Positions 9,851 through 18,844 of a stretch of 64,000 bases of DNA are shown piece by piece; the stretch's first letter is position 1, and each line of letters opens with the position of its first letter. The stretch is from positions 1-64,000 of the forward strand of contig NZ_JOBH01000011.1 in NCBI RefSeq assembly GCF_000717745.1, read 5' to 3'. A program made the translations under genes and the position numbers. The notes under the pieces were generated by a model. The model made no database searches, was not told the DNA's origin, and saw only the letters and a list, made by a program, of their open reading frames with translations. Source of the DNA: Streptomyces violens (GTDB lineage: Bacteria > Actinomycetota > Actinomycetes > Streptomycetales > Streptomycetaceae).

Positions 9851-10534
9851 ATGGTGCAGAAGGCCAAGATCCTCCTGGTCGATGACCGGCCGGAGAATCT
9901 GCTGGCGCTGGAGGCGATCCTCTCCGCGCTCGATCAGACGCTGGTGCGGGCATCGTCCGGGGAGGAAGCGCTCAAGGCGCTGCTCACCGACGATTTCGCG
10001 GTGATTCTGCTCGATGTGCAGATGCCGGGGATGGACGGGTTCGAGACGGCGGCGCACATCAAGCGCCGCGAGCGGACGCGCGACATCCCGATCATCTTCC
10101 TCACGGCGATCAACCACGGCCCGCACCACACCTTCCGCGGATACGCGGCGGGCGCGGTCGACTACATCTCCAAGCCGTTCGACCCGTGGGTGCTGCGCGC
10201 CAAGGTCTCGGTCTTCGTCGAGCTGTACATGAAGAACGTCAAGCTGCGGGAGCAGGCGTCGCTGCTGCGGCTGCAGCTGGAGGGCGGTCAGCCGACCGGC
10301 GACGAGGAGGCCAAGGAGGCGGCGGGGCTGCTCGCCGAGCTCTCCGCGCGGCTGGCGGCCGTCGAGGAGCAGGCCGAGGCGCTGTCGAAACAGCTGGACG
10401 AGTCGGCGGACGCCGCCGCCGTGGCGACCGCCGCACACCTGGAGCGGAAGCTGACCGGACTGCGCCGCGCGCTGGACGCCCTGGAGCCGGGCGCGGGCAA
10501 CAGCGACACGCCGTCCGTGCCGTCGCAGAACTGA
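9851..10534 (+). CDS. osaB: OsaB response regulator with coiled-coil output
   Basis: A 227-aa response regulator, the expected partner of OsaA. A receiver domain fills residues 1-125, with acidic pocket Asp11/Asp12, phospho-acceptor Asp55 in VILLDVQMPGMDG, and conserved Thr/Lys in IIFLTA and ISKPF. The remaining 100 residues are a long heptad-rich, Leu/Ala/Glu-rich coiled coil with no recognisable DNA-binding domain, so output is probably by protein contact. ATG 9851 is chosen because GAGGAGG lies 7 nt upstream and it starts exactly at the receiver; earlier in-frame starts add a low-complexity tail. A 253-bp gap separates it from osaA, so it may have its own promoter. In S. coelicolor, osaB is needed for aerial growth under high osmolarity. 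Confidence 0.9.
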   Translation: MVQKAKILLVDDRPENLLALEAILSALDQTLVRASSGEEALKALLTDDFAVILLDVQMPGMDGFETAAHIKRRERTRDIPIIFLTAINHGPHHTFRGYAAGAVDYISKPFDPWVLRAKVSVFVELYMKNVKLREQASLLRLQLEGGQPTGDEEAKEAAGLLAELSARLAAVEEQAEALSKQLDESADAAAVATAAHLERKLTGLRRALDALEPGAGNSDTPSVPSQN

Positions 10535-10689
10535 CGGCGCGGCGCCGGGTGTACGGCGCCGGCGCCGCCCCGCAGCGGAGCTGACCCGGCAGCAGCTTCC
10601 GGCGCTGTCCCGGGTGTTGGGTCCGTTGCGGGCCAACCGCCCATATGGCGCGTTGGTTACGACACGAACGGGTGAAGGCCCGAGCGCCC

Positions 10690-10718
10690 GTGTCACCCCG
10701 GGTCGTCGCCTGTAACCT
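10690..10718 (+). promoter_or_regulatory. Candidate ftsK promoter (leaderless)
   Basis: TAACCT (10713-10718) fits a -10 box and lies 7 nt before the ftsK ATG. A weak -35, GTGTCA (10690-10695), is spaced 17 nt from it. No Shine-Dalgarno sequence is present, so a leaderless mRNA is likely. Confidence 0.45.
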
Positions 10719-10725
10719 CGTCACC

Positions 10726-13491
10726 ATGGCCTCACGTACGTCCGGCAAGGGTTCCCAGAGCACGGCGGGCCCCTCGAAGCAGCGCGCCGGGCGCCCCGGG
10801 GGCGCCGCCAAGAAGACCGCGGCGAAGCCGCCCGCCGCCAAGAAGGCACCGGCGAAGAAGGCGCCGCCCAAGAAGGCAGCGGCCGCGAAGAAGGCCCCCG
10901 CGAAGAAGGCGGTGGCGAAGAAGCCCGCGCCGTCGCCGACCGGGGGTATCTACCGTGCGGTGCGCGCCCTCTGGCTGGGCCTCGCGCACACCGTCGGCTG
11001 GCTCTTCCGCGGCATGGGGCGCAGCGCGAAGAACCTCGACCCGGCCCACCGCAAGGACGGCCTCGCGCTGGCCCTGCTCGGCCTCGGCCTGGTGATCGCG
11101 GCGGGCACCTGGGCCAATCTGAACGGCCCGGTCGGTGACGTCGTCGAGCTGCTGGTGACCGGCGCGTTCGGCCGGCTGGACCTGCTCGTACCGATACTGG
11201 TCGGCGGCATCGCCGCCCGGGTCTTCTTCCGCCCCGAACAGCCGGAGGCGAACGGGCGGATCGTCATCGGACTGTCGGCGCTGGTGGTCGGCGTGCTCGG
11301 CCAGGTCGCGATCGCCTGCGGCTCGCCGGACCAGGACGATGTGGCGGGGGTGCGGGACGCCGGCGGCTATCTCGGCTGGGTCGTGTCCAAGCCGCTGCTC
11401 TTCATGGTCGGGCAGACCCTGTCCGTTGCGCTGCTGGCACTGGTGACCGTCTTCGGCCTGCTGGTGGTCACCGCGACCCCGGTCACCGCCATTCCGCGGC
11501 GGTTCCGCGCGCTCGGCATCCGGCTGGGCCTCCTGGAGACGTACGAACCGGACGCCGACGCCTTCGCCGACGAGCCGCGTGAGCAGTCCGCCCGCAGGGG
11601 CCGCCGGAGCCGCTCCGAGGACCTGGAGACGTCCCCGGAGGCCGCAGAGGAGGCCGCGCTCGCCAAGCGCCGCAAGTCGCGCCGTACGGCCGCTGAGCCG
11701 GCCGCCGAGTGGGAGCCCGCGCGGTCCAAGGACGCGGTGGACGTCGCCGCCGGATACGCCGCCAACCTGGACGGCGCGGTGCTGCACGGCATCCAGCCCT
11801 CGGCCCTGGTGGCCGACATCAGCAGCGGCATCAAGGGCGACCGTGGCGACCACGAGGACAGCGGCGCGGGCTTCCAGGGCTCGTCCGTACCGCCCGCGCG
11901 CGGCGCCGAGCCGCCCACCGCCCCCGAGCATTCCTCGTCGGTCCCCGACTTCACCAAGCGCGCGCCGGAGCCAGTCTCCGACCTGCCGCCGCGCGCCGAG
12001 CAGCTCCAGCTGGCCGGCGACATCACGTATGCGCTGCCCTCGCTGGACCTGATGGAGCGCGGCGGGCCCGGCAAGACCCGCAGCGCGGCCAACGACGCGG
12101 TGGTGGAGTCGCTGACCAAGGTCTTCCAGGAGTTCAAGGTCGACGCCGCGGTCACCGGCTTCACCCGCGGTCCGACGGTCACCCGGTACGAGATCGAGCT
12201 CGGCCCGGGCGTGAAGGTCGAGAAGATCACCGCGCTGGCGAAGAACATCGCGTACGCGGTGGCCAGCCCGGACGTGCGGATCATCAACCCGATCCCGGGC
12301 AAGTCCGCGGTCGGCATCGAGATCCCCAACAGCGACCGCGAGATGGTCAACCTCGGGGACGTGCTGCGCTCGGCGGCCGCGGTGGGCGACGACCACCCGA
12401 TGGTGGTCGGGCTCGGCAAGGACGTCGAGGGCGGCTACGTCTCGGCGAACCTGGCGAAGATGCCACACGTCCTGGTCGCGGGCGCCACCGGCTCCGGCAA
12501 GTCCTCCTGCATCAACTGCCTGATCACCTCGATCATGGCCAGGGCCACGCCCGAGGACGTACGGATGGTGCTGATCGACCCCAAGCGGGTCGAGCTGACC
12601 GCGTACGAAGGCATCCCGCACCTGATCACGCCGATCATCACCAACCCCAAGCGGGCCGCCGAGGCGCTGCAGTGGGTGGTGCGCGAGATGGACCTCCGGT
12701 ACGACGACCTCGCGGCCTACGGGTACCGGCACATCGACGACTTCAATGAGGCGGTGCGCAGCGGCAAGGCGCAGGCCCCCGAGGGCAGCGAGCGCGAGCT
12801 GTCGCCGTATCCGTATCTGCTGGTGATCGTGGACGAGCTGGCGGACCTGATGATGGTCGCGCCGCGGGACGTGGAGGACTCCATCGTCCGGATCACCCAG
12901 CTGGCGCGCGCGGCCGGCATCCACCTGGTGCTGGCGACGCAGCGCCCGTCGGTCGACGTGGTCACGGGCCTGATCAAGGCGAACGTGCCCTCGCGGCTCG
13001 CCTTCGCGACCTCCTCGCTGGCCGACAGCCGGGTCATCCTGGATCAGCCGGGCGCGGAGAAGCTCATCGGAAAGGGTGACAGCCTGTTCCTGCCCATGGG
13101 GGCGAGCAAGCCGACCCGTATGCAGGGCGCCTTCGTGCAGGAGGCGGAGGTCGCGGCGGTGGTCAAGCACTGCAAGGAGCAGATGGCCCCGGTCTTCCGC
13201 GACGACGTCACGGTCGGGCAGAGCAAGAAGAAGGAGATCGACGAGGACATCGGCGACGACCTGGACCTGCTGTGCCAGGCCGCCGAACTGGTCGTCTCCA
13301 CGCAGTTCGGGTCCACGTCGATGCTGCAGCGCAAGCTGCGGGTGGGGTTCGCGAAGGCCGGGCGGCTGATGGACCTGATGGAGTCGCGGGACATCGTGGG
13401 GCCCAGTGAGGGTTCCAAGGCGCGCGATGTTCTGGTGAAGCCGGAGGATCTGGAAGGAGTGCTTGCCGTGATTCGGGGGGAGGCTCACTGA
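10726..13491 (+). CDS. ftsK: DNA translocase FtsK/SpoIIIE
   Basis: A 921-aa septal DNA translocase that pumps chromosome ends out of closing septa, important in sporulation septation. The N-terminus (about 15-68) is a Lys/Ala/Pro-rich tract with repeated AKKAPAKK, then four membrane segments between about 95 and 270. A variable Ala/Arg/Glu-rich linker follows. The ATPase has Walker A GATGSGKSS (starting at residue 586) and Walker B LLVIVDELADLMM. The C-terminal gamma winged helix (QRKLRVGFAKAGRLMDLME) reads orienting DNA sequences. The ATG is chosen because it begins the usual MASRTSGKG N-terminus and lies 7 nt after a -10-like box; there is no Shine-Dalgarno sequence. Confidence 0.96.
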   Translation: MASRTSGKGSQSTAGPSKQRAGRPGGAAKKTAAKPPAAKKAPAKKAPPKKAAAAKKAPAKKAVAKKPAPSPTGGIYRAVRALWLGLAHTVGWLFRGMGRSAKNLDPAHRKDGLALALLGLGLVIAAGTWANLNGPVGDVVELLVTGAFGRLDLLVPILVGGIAARVFFRPEQPEANGRIVIGLSALVVGVLGQVAIACGSPDQDDVAGVRDAGGYLGWVVSKPLLFMVGQTLSVALLALVTVFGLLVVTATPVTAIPRRFRALGIRLGLLETYEPDADAFADEPREQSARRGRRSRSEDLETSPEAAEEAALAKRRKSRRTAAEPAAEWEPARSKDAVDVAAGYAANLDGAVLHGIQPSALVADISSGIKGDRGDHEDSGAGFQGSSVPPARGAEPPTAPEHSSSVPDFTKRAPEPVSDLPPRAEQLQLAGDITYALPSLDLMERGGPGKTRSAANDAVVESLTKVFQEFKVDAAVTGFTRGPTVTRYEIELGPGVKVEKITALAKNIAYAVASPDVRIINPIPGKSAVGIEIPNSDREMVNLGDVLRSAAAVGDDHPMVVGLGKDVEGGYVSANLAKMPHVLVAGATGSGKSSCINCLITSIMARATPEDVRMVLIDPKRVELTAYEGIPHLITPIITNPKRAAEALQWVVREMDLRYDDLAAYGYRHIDDFNEAVRSGKAQAPEGSERELSPYPYLLVIVDELADLMMVAPRDVEDSIVRITQLARAAGIHLVLATQRPSVDVVTGLIKANVPSRLAFATSSLADSRVILDQPGAEKLIGKGDSLFLPMGASKPTRMQGAFVQEAEVAAVVKHCKEQMAPVFRDDVTVGQSKKKEIDEDIGDDLDLLCQAAELVVSTQFGSTSMLQRKLRVGFAKAGRLMDLMESRDIVGPSEGSKARDVLVKPEDLEGVLAVIRGEAH

Positions 13492-13705
13492 CAAGTCACT
13501 CGAAAGAGATCGCAAGCAACCGTTTCTTCTGCCGATACGTCAAGTTGAAGGAAGAGACGGAACGACGCGCGACCGTCGGTCTCTCGGTGCGCACCGGGGG
13601 GCCTTCCGATGGCGTACAAAGTCCGCCCTCCCGCTTGCCCGACCCTTTCGGTACACCCCTAGACTGAACATCCAGCAGGTGGCTACACGCTCGAAAGGCG
13701 CCCCC

Positions 13706-14509
13706 GTGTCCATCGGCAACTCCCCTGAAGACGACCGGCCTTCCGTCGGTCGTGTCCTCCAGAAGGCCCGCGTCGACGCCGGACTGACCGTCGACGAGAT
13801 CAGTACGACCACGCGGGTGCGCATCCCCATCGTGCACGCGATCGAGCAGGAAGATTTCTCGCGCTGCGGCGGGGACGTGTACGCCCGTGGTCACATTCGA
13901 ACACTCGCACGTGCCGTGGGGCTGGATCCGGCCCCGTTGATCGCCCAGTTCGATGCCGAGCACGGCGGCCGGCCCGAGCCGACCCCGGCGGCACCGCTCT
14001 TCGAAGCGGAGCGGATGCGTCCCGAGCGACGGCGTCCGAACTGGACGGCCGCGATGGTCGCCGCGATCGTCGCGGTGATCGGTTTCGTCGGCTTCACGCT
14101 GTTCAGCGACGGCGGCAAGGGTCAGGAGGCATCCGTCGCCGACGGTCACGTCGGCGAGAGCCCGACCGTCAAGCCGTCCCCGACCAAGACCAAGCCCGCC
14201 GACCCCAAGCCCGACCCCTCCGACAGCGCCATCGCCGGCCTGCCGAAGGACAAGGTGACCATCAAGATCACCGCGCGTGACGGGCAGAGCTGGATCTCCG
14301 CCAAGGACGCCAACGGCAAGCTCCTGGAGGACGGCCTGCTCCAGAAGGGCCAGTCCAAGACCTTCACCGACAAGAAGCGGATCGATCTCGTCCTCGGTAA
14401 CGCCGGAGCCGTACAGCTGTACGTCAACGGCAAGGAGGTCAAGGAGATCGGCGACAAGGGCTCCGTGGAGCGCCTGAGCTACACCCCCGGCGACCCGCAG
14501 GCCGGCTGA
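13706..14509 (+). CDS. RodZ-like membrane protein: HTH plus DUF4115
   Basis: A 267-aa bitopic membrane protein. An XRE/RodZ-type HTH covers about 12-85 (GRVLQKARVDAGLTVDEIS...IPIVHAIE, YARGHIRTLARAVGLD). One membrane span lies at about 113-135 (AAMVAAIVAVIGFVGFTLF). A Pro/Lys/Thr-rich extracytoplasmic linker leads to a beta-rich DUF4115 domain (VTIKITARDGQSWISAKD to the end). This is the cytoskeletal-protein RodZ layout; a role in cell-shape control is inferred. GTG 13706 is preferred to the upstream ATG because it opens the conserved part and has GAAAGG just upstream. It lies between ftsK and rimO and ends in a terminator. Confidence 0.8.
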   Translation: MSIGNSPEDDRPSVGRVLQKARVDAGLTVDEISTTTRVRIPIVHAIEQEDFSRCGGDVYARGHIRTLARAVGLDPAPLIAQFDAEHGGRPEPTPAAPLFEAERMRPERRRPNWTAAMVAAIVAVIGFVGFTLFSDGGKGQEASVADGHVGESPTVKPSPTKTKPADPKPDPSDSAIAGLPKDKVTIKITARDGQSWISAKDANGKLLEDGLLQKGQSKTFTDKKRIDLVLGNAGAVQLYVNGKEVKEIGDKGSVERLSYTPGDPQAG

Positions 14510-14548
14510 GCGCACGCCCGCCGGCTTCCGGGGAAACGCCGGGAAAAA

Positions 14549-14581
14549 CGCCCGCCGCCCCTCCAGGAGAGGCGGCGGGCG
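14549..14581 (+). terminator. Terminator after the RodZ-like gene
   Basis: An 11-bp perfect GC stem, CGCCCGCCGCC (14549-14559) / GGCGGCGGGCG (14571-14581), extended inside by CTC/GAG pairing. There is no T run; this is the common actinobacterial hairpin terminator. It separates the gene from the rimO promoter. Confidence 0.7.
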
Positions 14582-14646
14582 GTCGCACGCCGGGGCGCCG
14601 GGCGGTGCGGGGAACCCTCCCAGACATGGGGACGTCCGGGACGAAG

Positions 14647-14652
14647 TAGGCT
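14647..14652 (+). promoter_or_regulatory. -10 box of a leaderless rimO operon
   Basis: TAGGCT lies 7 nt before the rimO ATG, the spacing expected for transcription starting at the A of ATG. No Shine-Dalgarno sequence is visible. A poor -35 (CAGACA, 14621-14626) is spaced about 20 nt. It would drive rimO-pgsA-cinA. Confidence 0.5.
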
Positions 14653-14659
14653 GGGCGCC

Positions 14660-16156
14660 ATGCCCGAACGCCGTACCGTCGCCCTTGTCACTCTTGGCTG
14701 CGCCCGTAACGAGGTGGACTCGGAGGAGCTCGCAGGCCGCCTGGCAGCGGACGGCTGGGAGCTCGTCGAGGAAGCCGCCGAAGCCGATGTCGCCGTCGTC
14801 AACACCTGTGGTTTCGTCGAGGCCGCCAAGAAGGACTCCGTCGACGCCCTCCTGGAAGCCAACGATCTGAAGGACCACGGCCGCACCCAGGCCGTGGTGG
14901 CCGTGGGCTGCATGGCCGAGCGGTACGGCAAGGAGCTGGCCGAGGCGCTGCCCGAGGCCGACGGCGTGCTCGGGTTCGACGACTACACCGACATCTCCGG
15001 CCGCCTCCAGACCATCCTGAGCGGCGGCAACGTCGAGGCGCACGCCCCGCGCGACCGGCGCAAGCTGCTGCCGATCAGCCCCGCCGAGCGCCAGGGCGCC
15101 GGGGTCGCACTCCCCGGCCACGGTGACGCGCTCGCCTCTGCCCCCACGGATCTGCCCGAGGGCGTCGCGCCCGCCTCCGGGCCGCGCGCCCCGCTCCGCC
15201 GCCGCCTGGGGAACAACCCCGTGGCCTCGGTGAAGCTCGCCTCCGGCTGCGACCGCCGCTGCTCCTTCTGTGCCATCCCGTCCTTCCGCGGCTCCTTCAT
15301 CTCGCGCCGCCCCTCGGACGTGCTGGGGGAGACCCGCTGGCTGGCCGAGCAGGGAGTGAAGGAGATCATGCTGGTCTCCGAGAACAACACCTCCTACGGC
15401 AAGGACCTCGGCGACATCCGTCTCCTGGAGACGCTGCTGCCGGAGCTGGCGGCCGTCGACGGCATCGAGCGCGTCCGGGTCAGCTACCTCCAGCCCGCCG
15501 AGATGCGGCCCGGGCTGATCGACGTCCTGACCGGCACCGACAAGGTTGCCCCGTACTTCGACCTGTCCTTCCAGCACTCCGCCCCCGGTGTGCTGCGCGC
15601 CATGCGCCGCTTCGGGGACACCGACCGCTTCCTGGACCTGCTGGCGACGATCCGTACGAAGGCGCCGCAGGCCGGTGCCCGCTCCAACTTCATCGTCGGC
15701 TTCCCCGGGGAGACCGAGGAGGACTTCGCCGAGCTGGAACGCTTCATCAGCGAGGCGAGACTCGACGCCATCGGCGTCTTCGGGTACTCCGACGAGGACG
15801 GCACCGAGGCGGCCGGCTACGAGAACAAGCTCGACCCCGACGTGGTGGCCGAGCGCCTGGCACACCTGTCCCGGCTGGCCGAGGAGCTGACCGCGCAGCG
15901 CGCCGAGGAGCGCCTGGGCGAGACCGTCTCCGTGCTGGTCGACCGGGTCGACGACGAGGACGGCGTGGTGGGCCGCGCGGCGCACCAGGCTCCGGAGACC
16001 GACGGCGTCACCCTCCTCACGACCGGCCAGGACCTGGCTCCAGGTCGTATGGTCGAAGCAAAGGTGGTGGCGACCGAGGGCGTGGACCTCGTGGCGGAGC
16101 CGCTGCCGCTCGGCGCCGAGCACGGTGCCGGGTGTCCCGAGGAGGCGGACAGATGA
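14660..16156 (+). CDS. rimO: Ribosomal protein S12 methylthiotransferase RimO
   Basis: A 498-aa radical-SAM methylthiotransferase that modifies an aspartate of ribosomal protein S12. The N-terminal MTTase domain carries the three cluster cysteines ([28 protein letters not shown]). The radical-SAM core has the CxxxCxxC triad in [22 protein letters not shown] domain closes the C-terminus. The residues after the triad (FRGSFISR) and LGCARN favour RimO over MiaB. An insert rich in Ala/Pro/Gly between about 130 and 190 is normal for streptomycetes. The stop overlaps the pgsA ATG. Confidence 0.94.
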   Translation: MPERRTVALVTLGCARNEVDSEELAGRLAADGWELVEEAAEADVAVVNTCGFVEAAKKDSVDALLEANDLKDHGRTQAVVAVGCMAERYGKELAEALPEADGVLGFDDYTDISGRLQTILSGGNVEAHAPRDRRKLLPISPAERQGAGVALPGHGDALASAPTDLPEGVAPASGPRAPLRRRLGNNPVASVKLASGCDRRCSFCAIPSFRGSFISRRPSDVLGETRWLAEQGVKEIMLVSENNTSYGKDLGDIRLLETLLPELAAVDGIERVRVSYLQPAEMRPGLIDVLTGTDKVAPYFDLSFQHSAPGVLRAMRRFGDTDRFLDLLATIRTKAPQAGARSNFIVGFPGETEEDFAELERFISEARLDAIGVFGYSDEDGTEAAGYENKLDPDVVAERLAHLSRLAEELTAQRAEERLGETVSVLVDRVDDEDGVVGRAAHQAPETDGVTLLTTGQDLAPGRMVEAKVVATEGVDLVAEPLPLGAEHGAGCPEEADR

Positions 16157-16845
16157 CCGGAGTCCCGGCTTCCGCCGCAGGTGCTTCCGCCGCCGGCGGG
16201 GCCGCACGGCCGAAGACCGTCCGGCGGCAGGCCGGGCTGTGGAACATCGCCAACATCCTCACGATGCTGCGGCTGGTCCTGGTACCGGTCTTCGTGCTGC
16301 TCCTGATGCACGGCGACGGGTACGACCCGGCCTGGCGCGCGTTCGCCTGGGCGGCGTTCGCCATCGCCATGATCACCGATCTCTTCGACGGTCACCTGGC
16401 GCGCGCTTACGACCTGGTCACCGACTTCGGGAAGATCGCCGATCCGATAGCGGACAAGGCGATCATGGGCGCAGCGCTGATCTGCCTGTCGATCCTGGGC
16501 GACCTGCCCTGGTGGGTCACCGGAGTGATCCTCTTCCGGGAGCTCGGCATCACGCTGATGCGCTTCTGGGTGATCCGGCATGCGGTCATCCCGGCCAGCC
16601 GCGGCGGCAAGATGAAGACGCTCGCCCAGGGGACGGCGGTCGGGATGTACGTCCTCGTGCTCACCGGTCCCCTGGCCACGCTGCGCTGGTGGGTGATGGC
16701 GGTGGCCGTGGTGCTGACCGTCGTCACGGGCCTGGACTACGTGAAGCAGGCCGTCGTACTGCGCCGGGCCGGGCTGGCCAAGTCGCGGGAGGCCCTCCGG
16801 GCGCGGTCCGGTGGGGAGCCTTCCGGTCAGGGGTCGACGCGGTGA
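16153..16845 (+). CDS. pgsA: CDP-alcohol phosphatidyltransferase (PgsA)
   Basis: A 230-aa integral membrane enzyme that makes phosphatidylglycerophosphate from CDP-diacylglycerol and glycerol 3-phosphate. The full CDP-OH-P motif is visible: DLFDGHLAR, then eight residues, G, and the two aspartates of ADPIADK. About five membrane segments are present. The ATG overlaps the rimO stop (ATGA) and has GGAGG at 16141-16145; its own stop overlaps the cinA start (GTGA). A different CDP-alcohol product is possible from sequence alone, but the genomic position is that of pgsA. Confidence 0.9.
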   Translation: MTGVPASAAGASAAGGAARPKTVRRQAGLWNIANILTMLRLVLVPVFVLLLMHGDGYDPAWRAFAWAAFAIAMITDLFDGHLARAYDLVTDFGKIADPIADKAIMGAALICLSILGDLPWWVTGVILFRELGITLMRFWVIRHAVIPASRGGKMKTLAQGTAVGMYVLVLTGPLATLRWWVMAVAVVLTVVTGLDYVKQAVVLRRAGLAKSREALRARSGGEPSGQGSTR

Positions 16846-17453
16846 GTGGCGGTACGGAGGCTGCGCAAGGGGCCGGGGAAAGCTCTGAGGCGCGCGCTGA
16901 CGCCCTCGCGGCGCCGGTCGCGCCTTCTGCTGCCTCCGGCGCCGAGGAGGGCGCTGGGCGGGCGCTGGCGACGTTGACGGAGCGCGGGCAGACGCTGGCC
17001 GTGGCCGAATCGCTGACCGGCGGCCTGGTCGCGGGCGTGCTCACCGCGATTCCCGGTGCCTCCCGGTGCTTCCGGGGCTCGGTCACGGCGTACGCGACCG
17101 AACTGAAGAGCCTCGTACTGGGTGTGGACGGCGCGCTTCTGGCCACCCGTGGTGCGGTGGACGCCGACGTCGCCCGGCAAATGGCACGGGGTGTACGACG
17201 CGTGCTCGGCGCCGACTGGGGTATTGCCACAACAGGAGTCGCCGGCCCCGACCCGCAGGACGGGCAGCCGGTCGGCACGGTCTACGTCGCGGTCAGCGGG
17301 CCCGGCGGTGAGGGAAAAGTGCGCCGGCTGACGTTGCACGGGGATCGCGACCGGATCCGCAGGGACAGCGTCACCGCAGTAGTGGATCTGCTGTTGAGCG
17401 AACTGACGGAAAATGCGCGGGCAAAGGATACGGAACATCACGGGGGTATCTGA
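16842..17453 (+). CDS. cinA: CinA C-terminal domain protein (NMN deamidase, PncC-like)
   Basis: A 203-aa protein with only the CinA C-terminal domain, which hydrolyses nicotinamide mononucleotide to the acid form in pyridine-nucleotide recycling. Key blocks are TLAVAESLTGGLVAG (catalytic Ser region), the FRGSVTAYATELKSLVLGV segment, and IATTGVAGPDPQDGQPVGTVYVAV. The N-terminal MoCF-like half of full-length CinA is absent, as is usual here. About 40 low-complexity Ala/Glu residues precede the domain. The GTG start overlaps the pgsA stop by 4 nt, so it is translationally coupled. Confidence 0.9.
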   Translation: MSGGTEAAQGAGESSEARADALAAPVAPSAASGAEEGAGRALATLTERGQTLAVAESLTGGLVAGVLTAIPGASRCFRGSVTAYATELKSLVLGVDGALLATRGAVDADVARQMARGVRRVLGADWGIATTGVAGPDPQDGQPVGTVYVAVSGPGGEGKVRRLTLHGDRDRIRRDSVTAVVDLLLSELTENARAKDTEHHGGI

Positions 17454-17562
17454 TGTTTACAGCCCTGAGTGAACACGAACTCGCTCCCGGCACGGCTGAG
17501 GCCCGAGGCGGTACGGTGGGGCGAGAAGGATCCGGATCCGAGGTCCGAGGAGGGAGCCAGCG

Positions 17563-17946
17563 ATGATTCTGCTCCGTCGCCTGCTGGGTGACGTGCTGCG
17601 CCGACAGCGTCAGCGTCAAGGCCGCACCCTGCGCGAGGTCTCCTCCTCCGCCCGGGTGTCGCTCGGCTATTTGTCCGAGGTCGAGAGGGGGCAGAAGGAG
17701 GCTTCCTCCGAGCTGCTCTCGGCGATCTGCGATGCGCTGGACGTACGGATGTCCGAGCTCATGCGGGAGGTCAGCGACGAGCTGGCGCTCGCGGAGCTGG
17801 CCCGGTCCGCCGCCGCGAGCGAGCCGGTACCGACGCCGGTGCGCCCCACGTTCAACGCCGTGTCCGTCACTTCCCTGACGGGCGTTCCCGAAGAGCGCGT
17901 GACGATCAAGGCTCCCGCGGAGGCCGTGGACGTCGTAGCGGCCTGA
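17563..17946 (+). CDS. clgR: ClgR, transcriptional activator of clp and lon
   Basis: A 127-aa XRE-family regulator. The HTH (about 8-65) has [20 protein letters not shown] and [23 protein letters not shown], closely matching ClgR of mycobacteria and corynebacteria. In Streptomyces, ClgR activates clpP1P2, clpC and lon. The protein ends VDVVAA. A terminal Ala-Ala is the degron through which ClpP destroys ClgR in S. lividans, closing a feedback loop. A strong GGAGGGAG site sits 7 nt before the ATG. It lies directly downstream of cinA, the same neighbourhood as mycobacterial clgR. Confidence 0.9.
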   Translation: MILLRRLLGDVLRRQRQRQGRTLREVSSSARVSLGYLSEVERGQKEASSELLSAICDALDVRMSELMREVSDELALAELARSAAASEPVPTPVRPTFNAVSVTSLTGVPEERVTIKAPAEAVDVVAA

Positions 17947-17985
17947 CCGCACGGTTTCGGGTAGAGACCGCTTGCAGGCATGAAG

Positions 17986-18019
17986 AAAACCCTGGTGGGC
18001 ACTCGCCCGCCGGGGTTTT
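17986..18019 (+). terminator. Intrinsic terminator after clgR
   Basis: AAAACCCTGGTGGGC (17986-18000) and GCCCGCCGGGGTTTT (18005-18019) form a 15-bp stem with two mismatches or wobbles and an ACTC loop, ending in a T run. Confidence 0.85.
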
Positions 18020-18080
18020 CGTGTTGCCGGAGGGCATCACGCAGACTCTCGTCCGAACTGCGACATTTCTTGTGGTGAGG

Positions 18081-18124
18081 CATCGTTTGTACGATGGCCA
18101 AAACGGACCATTCGCTTTGAAGCG
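18081..18124 (+). promoter_or_regulatory. Two inverted repeats upstream of the dps gene
   Basis: CATCGT-TTGT-ACGATG (18081-18096) and the dodecamer CGCTTTGAAGCG (18113-18124) are two separate dyads in the 115-bp gap before the dps gene. The second dyad overlaps the ribosome binding site (GGGAGG, 18124-18129). Regulator binding or RNA folding is possible. No matched sigma-factor promoter could be assigned with confidence. Confidence 0.35.
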
Positions 18125-18135
18125 GGAGGAAATGC

Positions 18136-18606
18136 ATGCCTGTCGTCAACAGCACGCTGTCCGAGAGCGACCGCAAGACGGTCGGTGACGCGCTCCAGGG
18201 CGCGCTGGTGGACCTCGTCGACCTGTCGCTCCTCGCCAAGCAGGTCCACTGGAACGTCGTCGGCCCGCGCTTCCGGTCCGTCCATCTCCAGCTCGACGAT
18301 GTCGTCGCCAGCGCACGCGGCCACGCCGACACGGTGGCCGAACGGGCCTCCGCGATCGGCGTGAACCCCGACGGCCGCGCGGAGACGGTCGCGAAGACGA
18401 GCGGAATCGGCGCCGTCGACGCCGGCTGGATCAAGGACAACGACGCGGTGGCCACCCTCGTACGGGCACTCGGCGCCGTCATCGAGCGGATGCGGGAACG
18501 CATCACCGCCACCGACGAGCCCGACCCCGTCACCCAGGACCTCCTGATCGGGCTCACCGCCGACCTGGAGAAGCACCACTGGATGTTCCAGGCCGAGGCG
18601 GCCTGA
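18136..18606 (+). CDS. dpsB: Dps-family DNA-protecting ferritin
   Basis: A 156-aa Dps protein: a dodecameric cage that oxidises and stores iron and helps compact the nucleoid under stress. Ferroxidase residues are visible in LLAKQVHWNVVGPRFRSVHLQLDD (His and Asp) and in the helix with DTVAERASAIG (Asp/Glu). Length is normal for the family. There is no long lysine-rich N-tail. GGGAGGA lies just upstream of the ATG. It corresponds by position to dpsB of S. coelicolor, a name given by synteny with moderate confidence. Confidence 0.92.
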   Translation: MPVVNSTLSESDRKTVGDALQGALVDLVDLSLLAKQVHWNVVGPRFRSVHLQLDDVVASARGHADTVAERASAIGVNPDGRAETVAKTSGIGAVDAGWIKDNDAVATLVRALGAVIERMRERITATDEPDPVTQDLLIGLTADLEKHHWMFQAEAA

Positions 18607-18844
18607 TGGCGGCCTGACGGCGGCCTGGTAGGGCACTCCCCGGTGTCCCGATCGCTTCCGACCCGTACTGCCGGTGGCTGACTGCGGTCCGACAGCCGGT
18701 GACAGACTCCGGAGCCGGGTCGGACCGGTCGGGAACGATTCCGTCCGAGCGCGTGTCGTGCGTTGCGGAACGCGCCGTTCGTGCCCCGGTGCGCCCTCCC
18801 GCCGGAGGGCCATGGCCGACTACCGTCGACCGGAGGAGGCAGTC

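Noticed and set aside
17454..17562. ClgR operator upstream of clgR
   Set aside because: The segment GAACACGAACTCGC only loosely resembles the GTTCGC-N5-GCGAAC consensus; not enough to call autoregulation.
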